Source of the DNA: Demequina maris
GTDB taxonomy: Bacteria; Actinomycetota; Actinomycetes; Actinomycetales; Demequinaceae
Length of the DNA stretch: 64,000 nucleotides
Reading direction: 5' to 3'
Assembly (NCBI RefSeq): GCF_000971155.1
Contig: NZ_BBLX01000004.1
Span: 1-64,000, forward strand
Position numbers and translations under genes: made by a program. A model generated the notes under the pieces. It worked only from the letters and a program-made list of their open reading frames with translations, was not told the DNA's origin and made no database searches. This document shows, in pieces, positions 53,330-62,588 of this stretch (the stretch's first letter is position 1; every line of letters begins with the position of its first letter).

Positions 53330-54039
53330 TCGCCGGCCTCGCACGCGGTCTCGGGGGTCACGAGCCTCATCGCGTCGATGCCCTGCGCGGTGAGCCCGTC
53401 GATGATGAGCCGCATCGAGGTGTGGATGAAGATCTCGTTCTCAGCGCCCGGCGGGACCACGTCGAGGACCTCGTCCGCGAGCGCACCGCGGCCGGCGGCG
53501 AGGTCGATCTCTGCGACAGCCGCATAGCCCGCGTCGATCCACGACTCCCACGTGTCCCGGTCGGCAAGGTCCTGCTGGAAGTCGTTGCGGTCGTAGTACT
53601 CGAGGAACTCGTCGCGGACCGCTCCACCGTCGAGCGCGAGCAGCCGGTCGGGGTTGGCCAGGGCGGACTCGATCGCGGTCACCTGCTGCTCGGTGAGGCC
53701 TACCCCTGTGAGCCGCTCGACGCACGTGGTCCCTGCGGGCAGGGTGGTCATCCACTCGATCCGCGTCGCGTCGACCTCGGCCTCGTCGGTGAGGTCGTTC
53801 CACGCCTCGCCACGGTGGGTGCCCGTCGCGTACGCGGTAGCGCCGCCGATCCCGACGAGCGCCGCCACCAGGCCGGCCCAGAGCGTGCGGCGGCGCCACG
53901 TGTGCGCGGGGGTCGCGGTGCTCCGTGCCTCACCGATGAGCGCGACGATCGCCGCGTCGAGCGCGGGTCCGTCCGCAGAGGCGGGCGGCGTCGAGAGTGC
54001 GAGGAGGTCGTCGAGATCGGTCATGCGTGGTGCATTCAT
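53326..54039 (-). CDS. Single-span membrane protein, putative anti-sigma partner
   Basis: A 237-residue product with a cytoplasmic N-terminal part of about 50 residues (MTDLDDLLALSTPPASADGP), one membrane helix (about 54-72, LWAGLVAALVGIGGATAYAT) and an acidic extracytoplasmic domain with two Cys (TTCVERLTG and ETACEAGE). Topology and coupling to an ECF sigma gene suggest an anti-sigma factor, but no zinc motif is present. Unusually it precedes the sigma gene. ATG 54039 or ATG 54024 may be the start. Confidence 0.65.
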   Translation of the reverse strand: MNAPRMTDLDDLLALSTPPASADGPALDAAIVALIGEARSTATPAHTWRRRTLWAGLVAALVGIGGATAYATGTHRGEAWNDLTDEAEVDATRIEWMTTLPAGTTCVERLTGVGLTEQQVTAIESALANPDRLLALDGGAVRDEFLEYYDRNDFQQDLADRDTWESWIDAGYAAVAEIDLAAGRGALADEVLDVVPPGAENEIFIHTSMRLIIDGLTAQGIDAMRLVTPETACEAGE

Positions 54040-54096
54040 ATCCCTTCATGCCGGAACCGCTCGCAAGCGTCCACGGCGTTTTCACCACCGCGCCTT

Positions 54097-54143
54097 GAGG
54101 TGCTCGGTGCCCGAATCCAGCCGGTTCGAGCAATGAGCACCTC
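54097..54143. repeat. Palindromic element B2, at 3' end of DUF559 gene B
   Basis: GAGGTGCTC (54097-54105) and GAGCACCTC (54135-54143) are perfect arms around GGTGCCCGAATCC...GGTTCGAGCAAT. The stop codon of DUF559 gene B (54142-54144) falls in the right arm. Confidence 0.85.
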
Positions 54144-55032
54144 ACAACGCGTTCAGTCGCGCCGCCACCACCGCGAGCAGCCGTTCGCGGCACCACGCGG
54201 GCCGCTCGGTGATGTCGCTCCATCCGAAGCCGACGACGATGTAGCCGGCGGCCGCGAGATCGGTCCGACGCGCCCGATCCCTGTCGCGAGCCTCGCGAGT
54301 CGCGTGCACGCGGTCGCCGTCGAGCTCGACCGCGACCATTGCGCGGCGATGCAGCATGTCGGGGACCGCCCTGCGCGAGGGGAGGGCGAGCGGCACCTGC
54401 CACTCGAAGTCGCGGAACCGTGGATCCGCGAAGGTCTCGTGCTTCGCGCGCACCTCGAGCGGGGTGGTCGCGCCCTCCGCGAACCAGCCCAGCACGCGCT
54501 CCAGATCGCGGCGACCGGCGACCTTGGGAGCGCGGTCGAGCTCGGACCGCAGCTGGCGCCACGTGCACACCCGCGCCCACAGCGCCTCCCACAGCAGATC
54601 TCGTCGGTCGGGGGCCGGTGCGTACCGCCATGCATCGAGCAAGGCCCTCGGCATGGGCGCGCTCACGACCCCTCCCGCGCGGATGGTCGAGCGCGTCGGG
54701 CCGCATTGGCGCAGCCGAACCCAGGGCGGCACGTCGAGGCGACGACCGTGCGGGACGAGCAGGTCGAGGTGCTCGGGCTTCGGCAGGCACTGGTCGTAGA
54801 GGTGAAGCGCACCCGCGCCGGTCACCGCGCCGTCGGGCTGCCACAGGTTGAGCGCCTCACCGCGCACGGTCGGGTCGAGGGTGTGGGCGCTGCCGCAGTA
54901 GACGCCCGTGAGAGGGCGGGCGACGGTGCCGGCGTCGGTTCCGTTGTCCAGCTGGCGCCGCGACCACGCGCGGACCAGCTCGTCCCGGGTGTAGGCGTGA
55001 GGATTCGCGGCAAGGAAGTCCGCGAGCGTCAT
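54142..55032 (-). CDS. AbiEi-like plus DUF559 (Vsr-like nuclease) protein B
   Basis: A 296-residue protein with the same layout as the one at 40220-41143. The N-terminal half looks AbiEi-like (HAYTRDELVRAWSRRQLDNG, GAVTGAGALHLYDQ). The C-terminal half is DUF559/Vsr-like (MVAVELDGDRVHATREARDR, then AAGYIVVGFGWSDI). ATG 55032 is the chosen start; ATG 55065 adds 11 residues. Sequence similarity between the two proteins is low by eye except for the motifs. Palindromes B2 and B3 lie at its 3' end and 150 bases before its start. Confidence 0.7.
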   Translation of the reverse strand: MTLADFLAANPHAYTRDELVRAWSRRQLDNGTDAGTVARPLTGVYCGSAHTLDPTVRGEALNLWQPDGAVTGAGALHLYDQCLPKPEHLDLLVPHGRRLDVPPWVRLRQCGPTRSTIRAGGVVSAPMPRALLDAWRYAPAPDRRDLLWEALWARVCTWRQLRSELDRAPKVAGRRDLERVLGWFAEGATTPLEVRAKHETFADPRFRDFEWQVPLALPSRRAVPDMLHRRAMVAVELDGDRVHATREARDRDRARRTDLAAAGYIVVGFGWSDITERPAWCRERLLAVVAARLNAL

Positions 55033-55182
55033 GCGCGGACTCTGCTGGTCGGGCGACGGGCGCATGCCGCCAGGCAACCGTCGCGGCGGGAGCTCGATCA
55101 GTCCCAGGCACGGATCTGTGGAGGGCGCGCGGCGCCCAGGAGGTCGTGGACGCCGGTCACGTGGCGAACGGATGACTCCTGC

Positions 55183-55229
55183 GAGGTGCCAAGTGCTCGA
55201 ATCGCGACGGAACGGGCACTGAGCACCTC
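55183..55229. repeat. Palindromic element B3, upstream of DUF559 gene B
   Basis: GAGGTGC (55183-55189) and GCACCTC (55223-55229), with the inner stem AGTGCTCG (55192-55199) against CGGGCACT (55213-55220, one G-U). It shares AGTGCTCGAATCGC with element B1. The remaining spacer to rpmE (55230-55397) holds one GACGATGC copy and no gene. Confidence 0.85.
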
Positions 55230-55397
55230 CCAGCGTGTTGAAGGGTGACGGGCGCGCGAGGGGACGATGCGCGGATTGGGCCGGGCTTGACAGGCATGGC
55301 AGAATAGTTCGTTGGCCCCGCCTGCGGACGGGGTCCACGGTTGCCGGTTCACCGACGCGAGATACGCGGAGGACCCGGTGGCGAACTAAGGGAGATC

Positions 55398-55607
55398 ATG
55401 AAGAAGGACATCCACCCCGAGTACGTGGCCACCACTGTCACGTGCACCTGCGGTAACACGTTCGAGACCAAGTCCACCGTGACGGCCGGCGCGATCAGCG
55501 TCGAGGTCTGCTCGGCCTGCCACCCGTTCTACACGGGCAAGCAGAAGATCATGGACACCGGTGGTCGCGTGGCGCGCTTCGAGCGCCGCTACGGCAACAA
55601 GAAGTAA
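55398..55607 (+). CDS. rpmE: 50S ribosomal protein bL31, zinc-binding form
   Basis: A 69-residue bL31 with all four zinc ligands (CTC in VTCTCGNTF and CSACHPF), so it is the zinc-containing C+ form used when zinc is plentiful. AAGGGAG lies 6 bases before ATG 55398. It precedes prfA after 13 bases, the conserved order in actinobacteria. A TTGACA at 55287-55292 is present upstream but lacks a well-spaced -10. Confidence 0.96.
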   Translation: MKKDIHPEYVATTVTCTCGNTFETKSTVTAGAISVEVCSACHPFYTGKQKIMDTGGRVARFERRYGNKK

Positions 55608-55620
55608 CGCGCCCCACGAC

Positions 55621-56703
55621 GTGGCCGAGGCCTTCGCAGCCGTCCAGCCCATGCTGGACGAGTACGCCGACATCGAGCAGCAGCTCGCCGATCCCGCCGT
55701 TCACGCGGATGGCGGTCGTGCGCGCACGCTCGGGCGTCGCTTCGCGGAGCTCGGCCGCGTCGTCGCCGCGCATCGTGCCTGGCAGTCTGCCCAGGACGAT
55801 CTCGAGGCCGCCACGGAGCTGGCGGACCTCGACCCCGAGATGGCCGCGGAGATCCCGGCCCTCGAGGGCGCCGTCGAGGAGGCCACGGAGCACCTCCGGC
55901 GCATCCTCATCCCTCGCGACCCCGACGACGCCCGCGACGTGATCCTCGAGATCAAGTCGGGCGAGGGCGGCGAGGAGTCCGCGCTGTTCGCGGGCGACCT
56001 GCTGAAGATGTACCTCAAGTTCGCCGAGACCAAGGGCTGGAAGGCCGAGGTCCTCGAGGCCGTGCACACCGACATGGGCGGGTACAAGGACGTCTCCGTC
56101 GCGGTGAAGGCGCGCGGCGCCGTCGAGCCCGAGGACGGCGTCTGGGCCCAGCTCAAGTACGAGGGCGGCGTCCACCGCGTCCAGCGCGTGCCTGCGACCG
56201 AGTCGCAGGGCCGCATCCACACCTCCGCCGCCGGTGTGCTCGTGTACCCGGAGGTCGAGGAGGTCTCCGAGGTCGAGATCGACATGAACGAGGTGCGCGT
56301 CGACGTGTACCGCTCGTCGGGCCCGGGCGGCCAGTCGGTCAACACCACGGACTCGGCCGTGCGCCTCACCCACCTGCCCACGGGCATCGTGGTGAGCTGC
56401 CAGAACGAGAAGAGCCAGCTGCAGAACAAGGAGTCGGCGCTGCGCATCCTGCGCGCCCGCCTCCTCGCCGCGCAGAAGGAGGCCGCCGAGGCCGAGGCGT
56501 CGGACCTGCGCAAGTCGCAGATCCGCACGGTCGACCGCTCGGAGCGCATCCGCACGTACAACTTCCCCGAGAACCGCATCGCGGACCACCGCACGGGCTA
56601 CAAGTCGTACAACCTCGACCAGGTGCTCGCGGGCGACCTGCAGCCCGTCATCCAGTCCGCGATCGACGCGGACGAGGCGGCGCGCCTGTCCGCGGCCGAG
56701 TAA
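55621..56703 (+). CDS. prfA: Peptide chain release factor 1
   Basis: RF1 ends translation at UAA and UAG. The 360-residue product has the peptidyl-hydrolysis GGQ in [17 protein letters not shown] and the stop-recognition PAT in [17 protein letters not shown]. The start is GTG 55621, which gives the standard length; the longer frame upstream lies over rpmE. The ribosome binding site is weak, so coupling to rpmE is likely. The methylase PrmC that modifies the GGQ glutamine is encoded next. Confidence 0.96.
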   Translation: MAEAFAAVQPMLDEYADIEQQLADPAVHADGGRARTLGRRFAELGRVVAAHRAWQSAQDDLEAATELADLDPEMAAEIPALEGAVEEATEHLRRILIPRDPDDARDVILEIKSGEGGEESALFAGDLLKMYLKFAETKGWKAEVLEAVHTDMGGYKDVSVAVKARGAVEPEDGVWAQLKYEGGVHRVQRVPATESQGRIHTSAAGVLVYPEVEEVSEVEIDMNEVRVDVYRSSGPGGQSVNTTDSAVRLTHLPTGIVVSCQNEKSQLQNKESALRILRARLLAAQKEAAEAEASDLRKSQIRTVDRSERIRTYNFPENRIADHRTGYKSYNLDQVLAGDLQPVIQSAIDADEAARLSAAE

Positions 56704-56720
56704 GGCCCTAGACTCCGAGC

Positions 56721-57611
56721 GTGCCCACCGTAGGAACGCGTCTGCGCGCGACCACCCAGCGCCTCGCCGAGGCCGGCGTGCCGTCGCCGTACCACGACGC
56801 GATCGTGCTGATCGCGCACACCCTGGGGCTCGAGCCTTCGTACATCCGCACCGCCGCGGCCCGCGACGACGAGTGGCCCCCGGGCGCCGACCTCGACCTG
56901 CTCGAGGCCCGCGTGACGCGGCGCGTCGACCGCGAGCCGCTGCAGCACATCACCGGCAAGGCCTACTTCCGCTCGCTCGAGCTGCAGGTCGGGCCGGGCG
57001 TCTTCATCCCGCGCCCCGAGACCGAGGTCGTCGCGGGCGTCGCGATCGCCGCGGCCCGCGAGGCGCTCGAGATGCGCGGCGAGGTGCGCGTCACGGACCT
57101 CTGCGCCGGCTCGGGCGCGATCGGCATCTCCATCGCCACCGAGGTGCCCGAGGCCCAGGTCGCGATGGTCGAGGCGAGCGAGGAGGCGCTGGTCTACCTG
57201 CGCCTCAACGCGCGCGCCCAGCCCGCCGACGTGCGCACGCGGCTGCGCTCGGTCTACGCCGACGCCCGCAACTGCCTGCGCCAGTTCGACACATGCGCGG
57301 ACGTGGTGGTGACCAACCCGCCGTACGTCCCCGTCGACGCGGTCCCGCGCGACCCCGAGGTCGCGCTCCACGACCCGCCGCAGGCGCTCTACGGCCTCGG
57401 CGACGACGGGCTCGAGGTGCCGCGCGCGATCCTCGACGAGGCGCAGCGCCTGCTGCGCGTCGGCGGCATCGTGGTGATGGAGCACGGCGACGAGCAGGGC
57501 CCGGCCCTGCGCGCCTACGCCGAGTCGTCCGAATGGTGGGGCGACGTCCGCACGCTCACCGACCTCAACGGCCGCGACCGCATGCTCGTCGCGACCCGGG
57601 TGGGTGTCTGA
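56721..57611 (+). CDS. prmC: Peptide chain release factor N5-glutamine methyltransferase
   Basis: PrmC methylates the GGQ glutamine of release factors with S-adenosylmethionine. The 296-residue protein has an N-terminal helical substrate domain, IPRPETEVV, the SAM loop DLCAGSGAIGISIA and catalytic NPPYVP. GTG 56721 lies 17 bases after prfA. It overlaps the next gene by 8 bases if that gene starts at GTG 57604. Confidence 0.94.
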   Translation: MPTVGTRLRATTQRLAEAGVPSPYHDAIVLIAHTLGLEPSYIRTAAARDDEWPPGADLDLLEARVTRRVDREPLQHITGKAYFRSLELQVGPGVFIPRPETEVVAGVAIAAAREALEMRGEVRVTDLCAGSGAIGISIATEVPEAQVAMVEASEEALVYLRLNARAQPADVRTRLRSVYADARNCLRQFDTCADVVVTNPPYVPVDAVPRDPEVALHDPPQALYGLGDDGLEVPRAILDEAQRLLRVGGIVVMEHGDEQGPALRAYAESSEWWGDVRTLTDLNGRDRMLVATRVGV

Positions 57612-58275
57612 GAGACTTGTCGTCGTGATCCTCGACACCCACGACCCCGCGACCTGGGGGCCGTCGCTCGACGCCGCCGTCGACGCGGTCCACCGCGGCG
57701 CGATCATCGTGCTCCCCACGGACACCGTCTACGGCGTCGGCGCCAACGCGTTCAGCCCGCCCGCGGTCGCGGCCGTGCTCGCGGCCAAGGGACGCGACCG
57801 TCAGATGCCGCCGCCGGTGCTGATCCCGGCCGTGCGCACCGTCGACGGCCTCGCGCGCGACGTCAGCGAGCCGGCGCGCGCGCTGATGGAGGCGTGCTGG
57901 CCCGGCGCGCTCACGGTGATCGTCCGCTCGCAGCCCTCGCTCGCGTGGGACCTGGGGGAGACCGGCGGCACGGTGGCGCTGCGCGTCCCGGACCACGCCG
58001 CCGCGCTCGCGCTGCTCAACCGCACCGGCCCGCTCGCCGTGACGAGCGCGAACCGCACCGGGCAGCCCGCGGCCACCACGGCGGAGGGTGCGCACGAGCA
58101 GCTCGGCGACGCCGTCGCCGTCTACCTGGACGCGGGCGACAGCCCGCTCGGCGTGGCCTCCACCATCGTCGACGCGACGGGCGACCGCCTGCGCATCGTG
58201 CGCGAGGGCGGCATCACCCGCGACCGCATCGTCGAGATCGTGGGGGAGGACGCCGTCGCAGGTGACGACGGGTGA
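57604..58275 (+). CDS. tsaC: Threonylcarbamoyl-AMP synthase (Sua5/YwlC/TsaC)
   Basis: Makes threonylcarbamoyl-AMP for the t6A37 modification of ANN-reading tRNAs. The 223-residue single-domain protein shows LPTDTVYGVG, CWPGALTVIV and SANRTGQPAATTAEGA. GTG 57604 gives the longest product; GTG 57625 (MILDTHDPAT) is as plausible and avoids the overlap with prmC. Its stop overlaps the start of the next gene by 4 bases. Confidence 0.92.
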   Translation: MSERLVVVILDTHDPATWGPSLDAAVDAVHRGAIIVLPTDTVYGVGANAFSPPAVAAVLAAKGRDRQMPPPVLIPAVRTVDGLARDVSEPARALMEACWPGALTVIVRSQPSLAWDLGETGGTVALRVPDHAAALALLNRTGPLAVTSANRTGQPAATTAEGAHEQLGDAVAVYLDAGDSPLGVASTIVDATGDRLRIVREGGITRDRIVEIVGEDAVAGDDG

Positions 58276-59528
58276 AGGTCTACCTCACCCTCATGGCGAT
58301 CGCGGCGCTCGTGACCTACGTCGCGACGCCGGCGATGCGCCACCTCGCCTTCCGCGTGGGCGCCATCACCGCGGTCCGCGCGCGCGACGTGCACACGACC
58401 CCGATCCCGCGCCTGGGCGGCATCGCCATCTTCCTGGGGATCGCCGTGGCGGGCAGCGTCGCCTCCGCGATCCCGTTCCTGTTCCCGGTCTTCGAGGCCG
58501 GCCGCGAGGCGTGGGCGGTGCTCGCCGCCGCCGCGATCGTGTGCGCGCTCGGCATGATCGACGACATCTTCGACCTCGACTGGATGGCGAAGCTCGCGGG
58601 GCAGTTCCTCGCGGGGCTCGTGCTCGCGTCCGGCGGGGTCCAGCTCGTCACGGTGCCCATCGCGGGCGTGACGATCGGCAGCTCGTACGTGTCGCTCATC
58701 GCCACGGTCTTCGTCGTGGTCATCGCGATGAACGCGGTGAACTTCGTCGACGGCCTCGACGGGCTCGCCGCCGGCATGATCGCGATCGGCGGCGTCGCGT
58801 TCTTCGCGTACACGTACATGCTCGCGCGCTCGGCGACGCCGGGGGACTACTCGTCGCTCGCCGCGATCGTGGTCGCGCTGCTCGTGGGCGCGTGCCTGGG
58901 GTTCCTGCCGCACAACGTCCATCCCGCGCGCATCTTCATGGGCGACTCCGGCTCGATGGTGCTGGGCCTCATGCTGGCCGCGGCCGCGATCATCGTCACC
59001 GGCCAGATCGACCCCGCGGTCGTGTCGGAGCGCGAGCGCATCCCGGCCTTCATCCCGATCCTGCTGCCGATCATGGTGCTCGCCGTCCCGCTGGTCGACA
59101 TGACCGCCGCGGTGATCAGACGCACCGCGCGCGGGGAGTCGCCGTTCTCGCCCGACAAGCACCACCTGCACCACCTGCTGCTGCGCCGCGGCCACTCGCA
59201 CCGGTGGGCCGTCACGGTCCTCTACATCTGGACCGCGGTGCTGTCGTTCGGCACCATCTCCCTCGTCTTCCTGCCGCTGTGGGGCGCCGCCGTCGCCACC
59301 GGCATCGGCATCGCCGCCGCCGCGGCGATCACGTTCTCGCCGCGCCTCGCGCGGTTCTTCTCGCGCCAGTGGAGGCGCGCGGGCCACGCGGTCTTCGCGC
59401 TCCAGCGCATCACGCCGGAGGGGCGCCACCCGGACGATGCGGAGGCGGGCGCCGCGCCCGCCGTCGCCGCGGCGCCCGGCGCGGCCCCCGCATCGTCCCC
59501 CGTCACCCGTCCCGAGGAGGAGAAGTGA
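58272..59528 (+). CDS. wecA: WecA/MraY-like polyprenyl-phosphate sugar-1-P transferase
   Basis: A 418-residue membrane enzyme with about eleven helices that moves GlcNAc-1-phosphate from UDP-GlcNAc to decaprenyl phosphate, starting the linker between arabinogalactan or teichoic-type polymer and peptidoglycan in actinobacteria. Motifs: DDIFDLDWMAKL, NFVDGLDGLAAG, FMGDSGSMVLG and the His-rich HHLHHLLLRRGH. The position matches Rv1302/rfe. About 45 Ala/Pro-rich residues follow the last helix. GTG 58272 overlaps tsaC by 4 bases. Confidence 0.92.
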   Translation: MKVYLTLMAIAALVTYVATPAMRHLAFRVGAITAVRARDVHTTPIPRLGGIAIFLGIAVAGSVASAIPFLFPVFEAGREAWAVLAAAAIVCALGMIDDIFDLDWMAKLAGQFLAGLVLASGGVQLVTVPIAGVTIGSSYVSLIATVFVVVIAMNAVNFVDGLDGLAAGMIAIGGVAFFAYTYMLARSATPGDYSSLAAIVVALLVGACLGFLPHNVHPARIFMGDSGSMVLGLMLAAAAIIVTGQIDPAVVSERERIPAFIPILLPIMVLAVPLVDMTAAVIRRTARGESPFSPDKHHLHHLLLRRGHSHRWAVTVLYIWTAVLSFGTISLVFLPLWGAAVATGIGIAAAAAITFSPRLARFFSRQWRRAGHAVFALQRITPEGRHPDDAEAGAAPAVAAAPGAAPASSPVTRPEEEK

Positions 59529-59932
59529 CCGCCGAGGAGCAGCTGTACCGCCGAGCGATCCGGATCACGATCGTCGTCATCGCCGCGATCGCCGTGATCG
59601 GCGCGGCCGTCGCATGGGCCGTCGTCGGCGCCGCGGGCGCCGTCGCCGCGCTCGTCGGCGCCGGCGTCGCCGCGCTCGGCGCGATCCCCACGCAGGTCGC
59701 GATGCTGGTCGGGCACACCAAGCCTCCGCACGTCATGGCTGGCATCGTGGCGTTCTCGTGGCTGGGCAAGATGCTCGTCATCATCGTCGCGCTGCTGCTG
59801 CTCCAGGGCGTCGAGTCGTTCCACCGCGGCGCCTTCGCGGCGACCGCCGTGACGGGCATCGTGGCGTCCCTCGTGGTGGACATCATGGTGCTGCGCAAAG
59901 CGCGCATTCCGTACGCGGATCCGGGTACTTAG
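59525..59932 (+). CDS. AtpI-like membrane protein
   Basis: A 135-residue protein with four hydrophobic helices, in the place of the AtpI/Rv1303-type gene before atpB. AtpI proteins help assemble the c-ring or bring magnesium to ATP synthase. GTG 59525 overlaps the wecA stop by 4 bases, so it is co-translated with the upstream operon. Similarity is positional and topological rather than by a clear motif. Confidence 0.78.
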   Translation: MTAEEQLYRRAIRITIVVIAAIAVIGAAVAWAVVGAAGAVAALVGAGVAALGAIPTQVAMLVGHTKPPHVMAGIVAFSWLGKMLVIIVALLLLQGVESFHRGAFAATAVTGIVASLVVDIMVLRKARIPYADPGT

Positions 59933-60019
59933 TCCCGCCTGTGATGCGTTAGGCTAGCGGCCAGTCAACGGCGCCGGACAGTGGTCCGCGCCCAAGAAGC
60001 CATTCGCACAGGAGACTTC

Positions 60020-61724
<1,705 letters not shown>

Positions 61725-61728
61725 GCAC

Positions 61729-62541
61729 ATGCGTGGAACGAGCCAGACGTCGCGTGACGCCGTGCTCCGTCAGTTCGAGCCCGTGGTGACGGCGAGCGGC
61801 CGGGAGGGCCTGGTCCTTGCCGACCAGCTCTTCGCCGCGGTCGACGCCATCGACGCGTCGGGCTCGCTCCGCCGTGCGCTGACCGACCCCGCCCGCTCGC
61901 CCGAGGCGAAGGGCGGGCTGGTCTCCGCGGTGTTCTCGGCCTACGACCCCCGGGTCAAGGACGTCCTCGCGTCGTTCGCGGGATCCCGCTGGTCGGCCGA
62001 CGAGGACCTCGCCGAGGCCGTCGACGACGCCGGCGAGCGCGCGATCTTCGCGTACTCGCAGGAGGAGGGCACCCTGGACGAGGTCCAGGAGCAGCTGTTC
62101 CGCGTCCAGCGCGAGCTGGTCGCGAACCGCGAGCTGCTCTCGGCGCTCAGCAACCGGGCGGCGACCAAGGAGGCGCGCATCGCGCTCCTCGACGGCGTGC
62201 TCGGCGGCAAGCTGCTGCCGACCACCGAGGCGCTGCTGCGTCGCGTCGTGGGCAACCCGCGCGGCCGCCGGCTCATCCCGGCGATCGACGCGCTCCTCGA
62301 CTCGGCCGCGGAGCACCGCGAGAAGGTCGTGGCGCACGTCACGGCCGCGGTCGAGCTCAGCGCGGACCAGCGCACCCGCCTCGCGCGCATCCTCTCGGAG
62401 GCGTACGGGCGCGATGTCCTCATCAACGTCGCCGTGGACCCCGAGGTCCTGGGCGGCATCCGAGTCCAGGTCGGGTCCGAGGTGGTGGACGGCACCGTGC
62501 TGTCCCGGCTCGACGAAGCACGACGACGACTTGTCGGTTAG
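61729..62541 (+). CDS. atpH: ATP synthase F1 subunit delta
   Basis: The 270-residue OSCP/delta subunit links the b stalk to the F1 head. It is longer than the roughly 180 residues of enterobacteria, as usual in actinobacteria, with an N-terminal helical bundle and the C-terminal family motif ([20 protein letters not shown]). ATG 61729 lies 4 bases after atpF. Confidence 0.95.
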   Translation: MRGTSQTSRDAVLRQFEPVVTASGREGLVLADQLFAAVDAIDASGSLRRALTDPARSPEAKGGLVSAVFSAYDPRVKDVLASFAGSRWSADEDLAEAVDDAGERAIFAYSQEEGTLDEVQEQLFRVQRELVANRELLSALSNRAATKEARIALLDGVLGGKLLPTTEALLRRVVGNPRGRRLIPAIDALLDSAAEHREKVVAHVTAAVELSADQRTRLARILSEAYGRDVLINVAVDPEVLGGIRVQVGSEVVDGTVLSRLDEARRRLVG

Positions 62542-62588
62542 TCCGACGCACCATTCGCCGCCACCGCGGCACTGACAGGAGAGATGGC

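Noticed and set aside
52770..55229. CRISPR array
   Set aside because: The repeats are palindromic, differ from each other, and are separated by whole genes rather than short unique spacers.
55287..55310. TTGACA followed by GAATAG as the rpmE promoter
   Set aside because: The spacing is far below 16 bases and no hexamer at the proper distance resembles a -10, so it is not listed as a promoter.
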